64,000 bases of DNA from Dromaius novaehollandiae (taxonomy: Eukaryota; Chordata; Aves; Casuariiformes; Dromaiidae), in NCBI RefSeq assembly GCF_036370855.1, contig NC_088130.1:68238941-68302940 (forward strand), given 5' to 3'. The notes under the pieces were generated by a model that was not told the origin of the DNA, searched no databases, and saw nothing but the letters and a program-made list of their open reading frames with translations. The first letter of the stretch is position 1; each line of letters starts with the position of its first letter. Made by a program: the position numbers and the translations under genes. Shown in pieces: positions 51,372-64,000 of the stretch.

Positions 51372-54300
51372 AGCCAATATCAGCTCTAATTGCAAAACGG
51401 CAAATACGCTTCACTGCAAGTTCAGCTGTGATTTCCCCACACATTTAAATGCCATCTTTTAATACAGAGCTAATCTGACTGTTTGTTCCCTCTTATATCA
51501 TTACAAATTGATTCACAACTCAAATATTTTCACAGGAAATTCAAGTAGCTTGACACACAGAGATTTGAACTTTTAAAAGTCTGAAGTTGGAGCCTTTAAA
51601 AAAAAAAAAAACACCCCAACACTGCCAGTCTGATGACCCCTGACGGGAAGATAAAAGGAGAAAATAGCTCAAATAATAACTTCAGGCCCTTCATTACAAA
51701 AATCTCGGGTAACTTTTCAAGTGGCTTGCAGGCTTATAATAGCAACGGCGTCTGCAGTTGATTAGCTGCACCCGCACGCCCAGATGTCGCAGCACCAGCG
51801 AGCAAGCGCTGCTGCTTCGAGAGTTTACTGGGGAGCAGAACATGACTGCACCGAAAAACAAAGTCGCGAGAAAGGAAGTTGGGGAAGCTAAAGAGATATT
51901 AAGCTTGTCCTCCACCAGAGCGGCTGAATTCATTTTTATTGCATCTTCTGTGCTGCTGGCAAGCCTGGGGTAAGCTCGTTTTCATATTTCTGAGCGACCA
52001 CTATGCATTTACCAAATTTTGTGATGATTCCTCACACACGATTGTGGAGCAAGCAAGAAACACTACGGCACGAAACAGGAAATCTGTTTTCTTCTCTCTT
52101 CAGGGCACAGCATCAAAATGAAGGGCAATACTGCAGGTTATGGTATACCACCGACTGGTCGACATAAGTGAAAGCCAGCCCAGATGCATTAATCTCTATA
52201 TATTGCTAAGGTGAGAACCTACATGAGCTGAATGGAAGTGGATGTGGGTAATCAAGACTCACTCGTTGCTCCTTGAGACCAACAGTTCATCAATTGAAGG
52301 GCACTGACTCCACCCCTTCTGCTCCTTCAGCTGCTTGCTCTCAAGCCACCGCACTCTGCTGAGCGCCTTGAAGAGAAACCAAGTTGTCTGAAGCTTCAGA
52401 GCTCACCCCAGAGCACTGGGTTTAAAGAGAGATGGTCATACCTCAGAGCTGCATGTGAATAACCAGGTCAAATGGGCCGGGATGCCTTTGGACGTTGGTA
52501 CCAAACAACAGCGTTTCGGCTGCAAGGAGGCATAAAGCCAGAGCAGACCAGATGAGTATCATCAACAAGGAATCTCAACCGGCCAGATGACCACTGAGGG
52601 CATGACTGCCCTGCAAAGGCACAGACAGCTTAGGTTGGCAGCCCACCAAACTCCTGCAGATTTAGGAGACTAGACTGGTCTCCTGACACCTTCAAAGATA
52701 CAATGCAAAAGCCAGTCCCATGCTGTCATTTACAGCGACAAAGAAGAGACACAATATCCATCTTTCCAACTTTCTGGGCTACTGCTAAATCAATGTCACG
52801 TCCACAAAACAGAAACAAAGGGGGATGATGGAGGAAGGGGATGGAGAAAAGCGGAGCATAGACACTCTCCACCCCTAATTAATACCCATCAGTATGAGCC
52901 ACACGTTCCCCAGCATGAGGTATGCGACGTCCTAGGCAGCTGCTGAGCCTCCTGTTCAGACCAGGCCTGGTAACGTCTCCGAGGCGTGAAGATATGGCTT
53001 GAAATCTTTAGCCTGTTGAGGCCAACAGCAAAACTCTCAAATTCCAGCGAGACCAGGATTTTTCCCATAGATCTCCGAAATGCTAGGATATAGCAATGAA
53101 TGTTTCAGGGACGAGGAAGAAAACAAGGCTGAAGTGCTCCATTCACTCTTGCTCTACAAAGGAAAATTTTATAGAGTGCTCTCTCCAAGTTGAAAGCATG
53201 GTTATTATTTTCTGCTGGAAAGTATTTTGGCTCATTTACAGTAAGAAACTGATACTACATGAGAAATAGTTTAAAGAGCAGGCATTCAAGAGCTTGCTAA
53301 TGCATATTTTCCTATGCTGATGCTGCAATGATGTTTATATTACTCCTCGATAGGGAGGTGTCAGAAAAGTATTAGTGTATTTTTAACTGTGTGCCAGGAA
53401 GACAAGGAAAATAAAATAGCTGTTTCTTTCTTGTCCCAGTCAACAATGCCAAAAGTTGCTGTTTATTTTTTTCCACTCCCATGGAAGAATTTATAACCAC
53501 TGAAGCAAACTAAAGCTAAAATACTGTTTTAATTCCAAAACTGACTGACAGCTGCTGTGTCAAAGCAAACCTAAGTTGTCGGGGTTCTCAGAAGCATTTC
53601 ACCTTTGAAAAATGAGTTTCCTGGAGCCGCTTGAGGTCCCCCTTCTCCATAATGCTATAAAAACAATGAAATAAAAATGTGGTCTGGTAGAAGTTTCATA
53701 TCCAGAAGACACCTGGGGAGAGGTGGAGAGCACATCCCCTTTTCAGATCGCCTTGAGAGTAACATATAAACACGGTATCGGTTACAACATTAGCTAAACT
53801 CTCTTCGGGAGCACCAAACAGAGGCTGTGGACACCATGGTACCCACCACCACCGTCAGACCTGGCCACATGCAAACACACGATATACTCAACTTAACTCA
53901 GACCTCATGGGCCAAAGGACTCATCCATAACAACAAGGAACCTCAAATCTTGACAGGTACAACTTTCAAAATCCATGCAAACATTTACTGGAACGGCAAC
54001 TGTATCGAGTTTTGGTTGCTTTTTAGTTAAGAATTTTAAAAGACATCCTTAATAAATAAGGAAATATGCTTTGTAAGTGACTCACCAGAGCATGCCGATG
54101 TTTTAAAAGCCTTGTGCTCAGCAATATGAAGTTTCATGGTTTTTCATTAACTGCAAGTTTCAAATTAAACTACATTCTAAAGGGCTTCAGAATAAAATTA
54201 TTTCGCTTTCCCTAAAGCTTCCAAGTTGCATGATTTCTTCTACCTTTTATTAGGGACACTTCTGAAAATGGAGTTCTGTTAGTATTTAATCTGGCTCATC

Positions 54301-57300
54301 AGCAGTATTTGCATTATACGTAGCTACAAATGAGTTTCTCTAAAGACTGCTGAAATATATTTTCACCCATGGAAAGTCCACAAAAGGAGTCAACAAATTT
54401 CAAAGACTCTCAATGCACAGATGCTAAAGCTAATTTACTTTGGCACTTGGCTTCCGCAGCATTAAAAGAAAAAAGTAATCAAGCGTATAAGCAAAAGTTT
54501 AAACAAGTTTAAAGGTTGCAATTTTGTTAATAAGTATACATGGACCTTATTGCAAAACTATCTTACCATGCTCTATTTAGTTAATGTGTTCTTACTACCT
54601 ACTCAGGTCCTATTAAGGTAGCATTTCTGTGGATTATCATATTTATGTTTGAAAATGACTGTCTGGGGCATTTTTCTCTGAACTACACCTGAGATGATCT
54701 GTGTTTTGGTCCTTAAGATTCTTATTTCTGGGATTATGGAATTAAGAGCTGCTGCTATGTTGTCTTTCTTTATAGAAATTTCCAAAATACAACACAAATC
54801 AAGAGTACTGATATGATGAAGCATTTTTGTACTTTAAGCATGTTAATAGTAACATTTTTTTTGGTAATGTTATTCACACACTTAAGTTAGATCTTGTCTA
54901 TGCACAAGTTTGCACCCTTTAACTACACAGACTGAAACAACATAAATGCCTGCTTGGACATGCTTTTTATAAAGTGTCATTTGATTTAGTTTAAACTCAT
55001 CGCCAACAACTCAAGCAGCTGGGCTTACGTTAAAATAAGAGCACCTGCATAAGGCTTTGCCCTGGTTCAGACAAACAAGTTTATAATCCCAGTTGAAGAT
55101 TAACTAGTGTTATCCAAGTGCAGACGTCTTCACCTGCCTGCTCACAGCTCCACGAGGAGAGGTTCTTCACTGAGCACGGGGCCCATCAAAACTTCCTAGA
55201 TCGTTTTTCCTGGAATCCTGATTACCCGCAACCGTATTTCTCAAGGGATGGGGAGTATATTCCTCTCTACCCAAGGTCGCTGAGAAGCTGACCTCTAAAA
55301 GCAACGCCTTCAAGCGCAACACGAGTTATTATTCATCCCTTGTCGGGCAGCTCGCGGAAGCAGGGAAGTTTGACATCCCAATTCAGGATACGAGTTGCCA
55401 GAAGGAAATACACAATCTGTAAATATTATTCTTAGCAAATGTTTGGGGTTGTGGAAAGGCCCAAAAAGCACTTTGTTTAAAACATTTCCTACGCTTCTCC
55501 TATTAATCTGGTGGTCTTCAGGTGAAGGGTTAACAGCAGCCGAGGGTCAGTGCGGGGAAGCCTGCACCATAGATGCCTGTCTCATGGCAGCCCTGAGGAT
55601 GTATTAGACACAATCGGCTTCCACTATAACAAGATCCTTGACCCTTCAGTCAGAAAAACATAAATATTGGGAAGAATTTTGATGAAGAATTTACTTTTAG
55701 GAAGCTTTCTGTCTCTCTTGCTTAGCACTATGCCCCAGAGCTCTGTAGTGGAGCTGCCGATCTCTGTAGCTCATGCCCCCGTCCACCCTTACGTCACGCA
55801 GAGTTAAGCTATGCATTCCTCTCTCTGCCTAAAGTCCAGGCTAGTGAAGCAGTGCTGTAACGGTTAAACAATGCAAAACAGAGCTGTATGTAGCTGAAGA
55901 TCTGCCACACAGTTTAATTTAGATTATTGAAGACTGCTATTCTGCATTCTGAAGCCTACCAGTATCTTGCTCTGGACAAACAACCACCATGGGAAACCAA
56001 GGACACCAGGTTGCCGGTCACAAAATTGCTGCTACTGTGATCAGGAGCAATCATAACAGCAGACAGGGCAAAGGACGATCTCTCAGGAACCTATGTTTGA
56101 TGGCATGAAATGCTCTAGAGATCAGAACCAGCACTGAACTGGACCTAAAACACAGGTGACCATTACAGAGTAAAGGCATAATGTACCTAGAAGCGTGACT
56201 CTGGACCAGAGGTCCAGAGTTGGCCACCTCCGCCAACAACCACATTATTTTTATGGCATTTTGGGTGGCAGAACTCTGGGTGCTGGTGCAGCTCCCGCAG
56301 GAGTTGGGTGACGTGGCCAGGACACAGCTGTCCTGGACCAACTAGCAGGTGATACCTAACAGCAGTCACAGGGGCAATTTCACTGTTCTCCCCTCCCGGC
56401 TAGTGCCTTGATCATCAGGGACTTCTTTCCTGTGAAACGCATGCAAGCTGAAGAACTTGCAAGTACATCATTAAAAGGGAAACCTCCGAGAAGTGCTTTT
56501 AACACCTCAAGGAAAGCTTTTTGTGTGAAGAGACTGAAGACTTTTTCCCCATGCTCCTTTTACATATTCTGTGAAATTTTAATGCTCATGAAACTAGAAT
56601 GCACTTGGATAAATATTAAATTTAGTACCATAGCAAAGAGGTGCAAGTTGATAGCATAATGGCATGTCCGCCTAACGCAACAAGAACGTACGACAAAATG
56701 CACACGGATGACAAAATCCTAATTGACAGAGAGGAAAAAAAACAGGAAAAGAGTAAATGCAGCTCAGAATACATTCATGGAAATGAAGTATTTTTGCGTT
56801 AAGTGACTTAGCTGATGGGAAGTTTTCTTTTAAAACATTAGATGTGGCCTCTTGAGTCTGATCAGCCCATGAACCCAAATGTCAGCTTCCAGTCAATAGC
56901 TGGCACTCAAAACAAGTTTTCCCACTTATTGTAAAAGAGCAGTTATCTGCTGGCTAAGTCCCCTTGGAAGTTCCAGATAAGTCCCAGGCTCCAGACGCAG
57001 TCTCACTTCTCTCACGCTCCTAAACCCGAAAGCGCAGATAGTTCAACAAAGGGAAGAAAAACAGCCTGTGAACTTTTAAAAAACGAAAATAAGAAAAGAA
57101 TGAGGCCAATTTTCACCTATCACTATGATCTCTAAATTGCCTTTAATAAGCTTCTGCAATGAAACAGGGAGCCTGGATTGTGGGCTGCTCGTCTGCAAAG
57201 GAGACAGCTCTATCTCCAAACTGTGGCTTCTGCCTCCGTCCCAGGCATATTAACTTCATTTATCTCCTCCTACGGACTGCAGGAGCAATCAGCAGCTCTG

Positions 57301-60300
57301 GATTTCAGCACCTACCCTTTATCTCGCTGTTTATGCAGAAGTCTTCTAAAAGCCTAATTACTCAGCTTGGACTCTCCCTGCCTTCCGCAGCACACGGTTA
57401 AAAGCATACGGTTAAAATAACGTTAATTACGTCGTTCATCTTGACTCAATCAATCAGGTTGCTTCAGGACTCTAAGGAAAATGCGAGTTGGAGCTTCCGT
57501 TTCCCAACCTTTATTCGCTAAGTGGATGCAAGATCTCTTTCCTCGCAGGTATAATAATTTCAAGAGACCTGCTCCTAGCACCCGTGCTCGCTTTCAGCGG
57601 CGCGGCGCTTCCCGCAGCCAAAGGGAGCAGCAGTACCAGGCAGCGCTACAAAACTGATAAGCCGCATTATGCAGATCAGGATCGTGGCTCTAAGTGCTGT
57701 TATTTTTAGTTTACATTTATTCACGTTTGAACTATGGTCTGAGCAACAGGCTCGAGATCTGAATAAATACAATGCCTCTTGAATGCTCACTTCCTCCGCA
57801 AAGGCCAAGATAAGCAACTTGAAAACATTCCCTGTATTTAGCTGTGCATACATTATGTACTTACATACAAGAAAAAACCCCATTGTCTGGGCTCCGGGTA
57901 GGCAAGTGACTAAAAGCACTGCTTCAGTCCTCCTTTTTTCCAAATCCTAACCTCTATGTTTCAACCATCTCCCTCAAGGTGCTTAAGGCGAACGTGGCAA
58001 TTTCTCGGAGGTGGCAGCAGTTCCTCTGCACGGTCTATCGTGCTTTTGGGCGCCGCAGTATGCAAAAGGCAAGAATGGCTTGAAAATGAATCAAAAATTA
58101 ATTGAAAAGCCAATCTACACATTCTCAGAATTAAACTCCACAGCTTTTCATGTTGTGTTTACATATAGGTCACGTCAACCCCGACGCAACAGACCCATAA
58201 TTCCTCCACGCATTCTCCAAGCTGGTCAGACACTACCCAACTACTATCCAGAAGCCACGTATCCAAATTGGCTGTGCCCAAGCTAATATGTGTTAAAAAA
58301 TGTCCTTTTGGTAGGCTATATGGATGCTCTATGCAGCTAGACAGCTTCCAGCTCAGAGGTGTGAGCTTAGGGATGCAAACATCCACCGAGCTTATTGTGC
58401 CGGCAAAGCGAACGTGGGTAGGGCTGCTCCCACCCATCCAGACATGCCCAAGAGAGTGTCATTAAAGATACGTGGATTAAAGCATTCCTCTTTATTTAGC
58501 TGCCGAAATTGCTCGCTGTTGCCAACATATTGTGTAACTGTATCTTCGGTCTGATCTTAATATTTTTTTTCAAGCTTTAGAATAGCTTTCGCCGAAAACC
58601 TCAGAGACTGAAGCGGCAAAACCTGAGAAACAGCGAGGATTGTGAGACCTTTCTGAGACAAGTGCAAGGATGAGGGGCCAGAAGACTTGCAGTGAAATTT
58701 CTACCGGTGAGAATCACTTGTGCTACTCACTCTCACCATCTTTGCAAAGAAAGGGAGTTACGAGCATTTATAGGTTAATGCCTGACATTACAGATACCTG
58801 GGTCAATGTCACCAGCTTTCCACCATGCAGGAGAGTAACCTGCTCTGACCAAACTGTCACTCAGCAAAAAGGTTTTGAAAAAATGATTAAATCCAGTAGG
58901 TGAAAGTGGGCAATATGAAGGAATTAAGTGCCAGAACGTCTATATTCACTTGGTAACCCTGCCCCTAAACGGACGTATTTTGGAGGAAAGGTAAGTGCTC
59001 CAATCACACCTTCAGCATCCTTAAAATGGAAAGTACTCTACTGCTTGATAAGGACTTAGAGAGCTTAACGCTTTTCTAAACATTTTGATCTGCTGACTTA
59101 AGCTGCAATATAAACATGTAGTTTTGAACGCCATATATCATTAATGCACAAAAAGTAAACCTGATGGGATTTCACTCTAGAAAAAAATTTCTTTAAATTG
59201 TGGCCCAACCTGGCACACTAAGTACCAGATAAACTTTCGTTTTTTGTAAGCAACAATTTTTTTTACTGGTGGCTCTACATCAAGAAGGAACTACTGCAGT
59301 CTTTTAACATAAGAGTTTTTAACTATCTGCATGCATGAATGAATTGTCACAGAAAAAGCAGCCCCTGAGAAGGAAAATATATGCAAAATATACAGCGTTT
59401 CTCTGTACCCTGGTTTTGCACACACTCCTACTGACTATTCACAACAGCATCACATAGCAGAACACAAGCTGAAGGGCTGAGCGCAGGATTTGGATCCAAC
59501 AACTCCTCTGTTATTATTCGGGCTATTTTTGTACTGCTGTTCAAAACTCAGGCTCTAGACCAATCTGTTCCCAAGTACTTAAGTCTGATTGACTCACTAC
59601 ATGTACTAGCTCCGACAGGGAGGATAGAGGGAACAGCAGGAAAGACATTAGTATATGCAGCCGGCTAGACAGCTCCCACCGGGTGTTTTAAAACTGCCAC
59701 GGTATAAATAAATTACCAGCTGTCGCCAGCGGCCACGTATACCCAGTATGCCTTATCAGATGGTAATTTCCTAAAGTTATAGCAAAAGAAAAGGGTCTTG
59801 AGAAGAAGCTCCCTCTCACCAAGGAGTAAGAACAAATATGATTCTGTAGAAAGCAGATGGTATTTAAAATACACTTGGCATAGTGGAGGAGGGAAAACAG
59901 TAGAGTGTTTAAAAAAATACATGCAACTCCCATGTATTTACTTAGGTACTTACACAGAATTCTGTATTGAAACATCACGTAGCCATTAATGGATTTTGGC
60001 TTCATAAAACCTGTCAAGTTGGTAAATCCCTTATGAGATCTGAGGCATTTTCAAAAGCGAACGGAGAGCTCTGCTCAGGATTATCTAGAAAGCTCATGGG
60101 CATGCTGGCTGGACTTACAGGTCCTGAATTAATTTCCACTACATTGGTTTATTCTTACCTCAGGACTAAAGCTGCAGAAATTTATCTTTGCAGCATTTTA
60201 TATAGACCTAGATGGAGATCTGGAACACTACAGAAAGAAGAATATGATAACTCAGAAAAAGAGAGCGATGAAAGCCTGGTTACACCTTAAGTGTATGAAC

Positions 60301-60591
60301 AATGCAAGGAGAGGTGAGACTTCGTCTTAAGAGACATGATAAAAAAAGCCTCAGCTAATTTTATTTCCTCCAACACGCTGCAACTTAATAACAAGTAAAG
60401 AAAACTCACCTAAAGGTTTAGTACAAATTAGGAATTTAAATTAAAACATACCCACATTGCAATCCACAGTTCAACCCCTTATCGCCTGCTATTGATAGAG
60501 GAAACGACATTTCGACGTTGTACGTGTAACGGGTGCATATGTAACTGCTTGGAACACTATGCTCTAACTGAGTAGGTCTCGCCACACTTAC

Positions 60592-60705
60592 TCTCAGCCT
60601 GTCTTTGGGCAAAGCAACAGCTCCTTGTTTGATGATTTCCAGGACTCGTTCCACCGACAACTCAGCTCCGGCTTGCTCTAATCGTGAGCTGAAGAAGCTG
60701 ATCAC
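60592..60705 (-). CDS. DYM: DYM (dymeclin), penultimate coding exon (partial CDS)
   Basis: A 114-nt exon of 38 codons, phase 0 at both ends. It starts [20 protein letters not shown] and ends [12 protein letters not shown]. The acceptor (TTTTTTTCATTCCAG on the minus strand) and donor (AGA|GTAAGT) are both strong. Spliced to 32632-32781 it gives the junction ..KDRLR|KFPELK.., equivalent to ..KDRLK|KFPELK.. in human dymeclin. One visible difference from human is E for L after SSRL. The segment is predicted helical and belongs to the C-terminal part of the Dymeclin/Hid1 domain. The open frame continues past the donor to a stop at 60436, so intron retention would give an alternative tail of about 51 residues. 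The next upstream exon, expected to end ..QNIDL, is not visible and must lie beyond 64000. Confidence 0.96.
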
Positions 60706-62931
60706 CTGGAATGAAAAAAATCAGAGCACATTAGCAAATAGAAAGAAAATAGATCTTTTCATCAATTTACATATGAAGATGTCATCTTCTTCCCCTGGCT
60801 CGATATATCTGTGCTTCTCAAAGAATAATCACGTTATTGCTTGTGCCACAACCAGGATGACTTTGTTAGTGACAAGTTAGCACAGTTATTACTATTCTTC
60901 TGTTATCATTTTTAATGGGTGGATGAACTTACAATTTAACACATGCAGCTGAATTAATAAATTTAGGTTTTCAAGTACCGGTATTGGCATATACTTATAG
61001 TTGTATCTATTAATAATATATAAGGAAAAATGCTTATCCTACTAAAATGCTTCAAAAACTAGGCCGGGAAGAGCACTAGAAAATTCTACGTTTTTTCTAT
61101 CTTTAATTTCTATAACTTGCACACTGATTTCAGAGGAAGAAATAGATTAATATTACAATCAATTGGACAACACAGAAATACGTCAAAAAGCCCAACAATC
61201 AGCGATCAAAATAAATGTTTAGAAAAGTTGGCAGTAATCCTGTCATAATCTGACGCCAGATTTAGACACAACAGCTCTAGTCGGATTCAGATCTCATCCA
61301 CGTGACTGTGATGCTGCTAATCTTGGCAAAATTGGGACCAGCAGAGAAGGGTCAGTGTATATGCACCCACCCTGGCTGAATGAGATCCAAAGAGAGGGAT
61401 TACTGACGTAAAAGAAAATCAAAAGATCCAAACCACCCAAGCAATGTTCAAAGGCGAAGGTTTGAGTCTTTGTTTTAAAAGGGGAGGGTTGAACAGCAAG
61501 TGATACATGGTCCAGGGACTACTGATCATATCATGACTACTGGTAATAGCATCAAATTCAAGTCTCAGAGACATTTGCGCTTCTTATCTCACACTTCAGG
61601 ATTCTCGAGCCCATCAGGTCTACCTTTTGTAGCTTGGGCCTGAATTTACTTTAGTTTTCAAGAATTAAACTGATCCTTATATCGTCAATGATTCCGGGAC
61701 AGAGCGCTTTAAGACGACCACTATGTATCTTGATGCAGTTACAAGAGTTGACATCGGCTGGCTGGTGTTTGTGTGGCACCCAAAGCCACAGCAATTTAAA
61801 AAAATGAACAAAGCTCCTGTTCTCCCCAAATTAACCACCCACCCCAACACTCCCATGGACCTTGCCCACCATAGGTTCCAGGCACAGGAGCCTGCACGTC
61901 CCCTCTCAATACTCTTATTCTCCATGCACCTCCCTGGTGAGGCCAGGCTGATTTTCACCTTATTTTTCCCCTCTCTTCTGTGACCCAGCTAGTCCTTGTT
62001 AGCTAGAACAGTTAGCTCAGGCTTCAACTTCTACCCTCTTCCAAGCTCAGTAGGTCACAACAGAAGCAGCCATCCCAACGTCAATTCTCCATGTGAGACA
62101 TCAGACAATCTCCACTTCTGTGGCTCCTTTCATCCCCAAAAGAGCTCATTTTGCAAATGACAACCCCTATCCCAGAAGAACTTATCACACAGAGGATCGA
62201 AAACATGGAAGAGAAGGGTATGGGAAGGGTATGGGACTAAATTTCAATGCCCACTTGGAGTCCTTTGGAAGCACCATGGGATGGTCAGAGCCCTCTTCCT
62301 AGAGCCAGCTCTGCAGAGATACCAAGCTATTGCTGTGCACACTTCTAGCTTCCCAGCCTTCTTGTATGCTTTGGACACACTCTTCTTCAAAAAGTGATAA
62401 TGCGCACTTGTATCTGAATCACAAACTCCAGCACAATGAGTAATCTTTGTTAAGTCTCCCCAAGTAGAAGGGGGGAAAGTGTACTGCATTATAAAATCTC
62501 TGCTGAGCTCTTTTGTTCTGGAGCGAGACACAGCTGGAGCCAGAAACCATTACCCTAATTATGCCTCACAGCTCAGCTGCTGTTAATAAAACAAAGACAG
62601 CTGATGGCTTGATTACCCTGGGATTCAAATTCGTTGTGATCCTAGAAACTCTGGCCCTTGTTTTGAGCAGGTAGATCTACCAGATTGCAGAGCAATTTTC
62701 TCCAGAAACTGTGAAGCACCAAACAAGGGAGATACAGACAGATTACAATTGCTAGAAGTTGCTTTGGGGAATTTTTTTTTTTTTTGGCTTCAAACAACAA
62801 AAGTGTGGAAATCAGTCAAGTGAGAATTCAGGTGTAGCCTTCTGTAAGGTCCTTACAAAACCTCAAGTACTAGAATAAGAGAGGACTTGACCACCTTTGG
62901 CGGATGTAGCGGGTAAGTCTCACACTCTTAC

Positions 62932-62964
62932 CGATAAGGATGCTGCAGTGCTGTGATCTCCGAC
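62932..62964 (-). other. Candidate in-frame DYM cassette microexon (33 nt)
   Basis: The minus strand shows a long pyrimidine tract (CCTCCTCCTCCTCTCTTTCACAG is its core, 62965-62987) followed by 33 nt and the donor TCG|GTAAGA. The 33 nt are phase 0 and stop-free, encoding VGDHSTAASLS. If included it would insert 11 residues just before VISFF, between two phase-0 junctions, without shifting the frame. It is not in the human dymeclin sequence I remember. It may be a tissue-specific exon or a chance splice-site pair. Confidence 0.3.
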
Positions 62965-63324
62965 CTGTGAAAGAGAGGAGGAGGAGGATGCGTAGAGTGC
63001 ATCAGCCAAGGCGCTGGAGAGAGGAACCAGACACCACACAGCAAAACGGCAAGGAACAGCTTGAGCAATCCCACCGACTGCCAAGAATTTGGCATAGACT
63101 GGGACAAATGGCTGGTAGAGGACATGCAGCTCATAGAGGGATGAGAGAGTTGCCCACAGACTTAGAAAGAAAAAAGTGTTTCCCGTGTTTCAACACTCCT
63201 CTGTTGCGAGGAATCACCGGCGAAACCTACCCTCAAGCCAGGCAGGCTGGTACAGAGACTGCAGCCCACTGCTGTTCCCTTGCTAGCTCAAGTTCTGCTA
63301 AACCACAACGAAACCAAATGTAAA

Positions 63325-63412
63325 ATTAGGCTTTCAATCAAAGGGATAAAATACTATCATAAGGCATAACGTAATATTAGGCTTTTAATCAAAGGGATAC
63401 AATGCTATCATA
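63325..63412. repeat. Imperfect tandem duplication, 37-bp units 51 bp apart
   Basis: 63325-63361 and 63376-63412 both start ATTAGGCTTT and contain AATCAAAGGGATA, with only a few differences across 37 bp. Confidence 0.9.
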
Positions 63413-64000
63413 TAACGCAAGCACAAAACCTGAATGAAGCTTGCAGATACTACCTGAATTCTGGCATTTCCTACTTTGTAAAGTCAAACCCTCCAATCTT
63501 GACCTGCTTTTGAAAGATTTTTCTGTAAAACAACCTTTTTTTTTTCTGGTAAACCAATCTTTGTTCAGTTGTATTTCACACACAATAAAAGCGAGCTAGG
63601 CTGCCAGTATTTTCAGGGTACGTCAGTGGTTTGCAGTGATTTGAACGGGTATTTTTGGTATGCAGGTGAAGACTAGCATTTAAAACAAACAAAAAAATCT
63701 ATTGAAATAACAATACGTATCTCTAAGCGTTATTTGTCTTCCTAGGTCAGACAAAACCGAACTGGAGTAATTCTCTTTCTAACCCAATCAGTACAGCATC
63801 TCAACAAGGTACCCGTCATACGAAGAAAAAGAGAGGAGCTATAGAGAGGGCACACTAGAAGAAGTATTTGCTTTTTACCATTCTATCAGGAATAAAACCA
63901 AAGAGCATGTAGCATCTACCTCCCTGCTGCCCCAGTTCCCTTCTCCTCTGTAGCCAAAGGCCAAACACTTTACCTACTTACCTGCCCAAATATAAAAGAT

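Larger units (their letters stand above)
32782..60591 (-). other. DYM: DYM last intron (about 27.8 kb)
   Basis: This intron separates the two recognised DYM exons, GT..AG on the minus strand (GTAAGT donor at 60586-60591, CAG acceptor at 32782-32784). It holds microsatellites, an unrecognised 34.1-35.8 kb block, a SINE relic, CpG-rich patches near 40.6, 43.1 and 50.6 kb, and several splice-flanked open segments listed separately. I recognise no nested gene. Stretches 45.0-50.5 kb and 51.7-60.4 kb are mostly AT-rich non-coding DNA with nothing I can name. Confidence 0.9.
60706..64000 (-). other. DYM: DYM upstream intron, running off the window
   Basis: The intron preceding the penultimate exon. 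No expected upstream DYM exon (ending near QNIDL) occurs before the window edge. It contains a 33-nt microexon candidate at 62932-62964, a T run near 62770-62785, an imperfect tandem duplication at 63325-63412 and a donor-like site at the edge (63976-63984). Nothing else is recognised. Confidence 0.85.

Noticed and set aside
63982..64000. Donor-like CAG|GTAAGT at the window edge, possible end of an upstream DYM exon
   Set aside because: The 19 visible nt do not encode the expected ..QNIDL in any frame; only the site itself can be stated.
1..64000. CR1 LINE copies, CRISPR arrays, prophage or bacterial operons
   Set aside because: No typical CR1 3' end was spotted by eye, and nothing prokaryotic is present; absence of CR1 needs a library search to confirm.

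Overview
This is vertebrate genomic DNA with very little coding sequence, most likely from a bird. The only gene I can identify firmly is DYM (dymeclin) on the minus strand. Its last two coding exons are here, at 60592-60705 and 32632-32781. Joined, they read through the conserved C terminus of dymeclin in phase, with canonical splice sites. The rest of the gene lies beyond the right edge. A bird is favoured by the low density of interspersed repeats (no Alu, B1 or L1-like copies), the many compact CpG-rich patches, and a last DYM intron of only about 28 kb. A crocodilian or turtle cannot be excluded from sequence reading alone. In chicken DYM is Z-linked, from general knowledge.

Layout. 1-30,890: gene-free flank downstream of the DYM 3' end. 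By the human 18q21 gene order (SMAD7 next to the DYM 3' end, same strand) this would be the DYM-SMAD7 interval, but no SMAD7 exon is present. It holds microsatellites, several CpG-rich patches (near 6.1-6.6, 18.8-19.2, 21.2-21.6, 24.4-24.9 and 26.2-26.5 kb), a nested palindrome cluster at 13.4 kb and a 27-bp motif repeated 1.5 kb apart. 30,890-32,631: probable DYM 3' UTR. 32,632-32,781: last coding exon. 32,782-60,591: last intron, containing an unrecognised block at 34.1-35.8 kb, a tRNA-derived SINE relic at 36.6 kb, a strong CpG island at 50.6-51.1 kb and two stop-free, in-frame, splice-flanked segments. 60,592-60,705: penultimate exon. 60,706-64,000: the preceding intron, with a well-formed 33-nt microexon candidate.

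There is no operon, CRISPR array, phage, insertion sequence or other prokaryotic element. Nearly all ORFs of 60-270 codons look like chance ORFs, many inside CpG-rich DNA. I found no convincing new biological system. The most testable leads are the candidate DYM microexon, the intronic CpG island, the palindrome cluster and the dispersed 27-bp motif.
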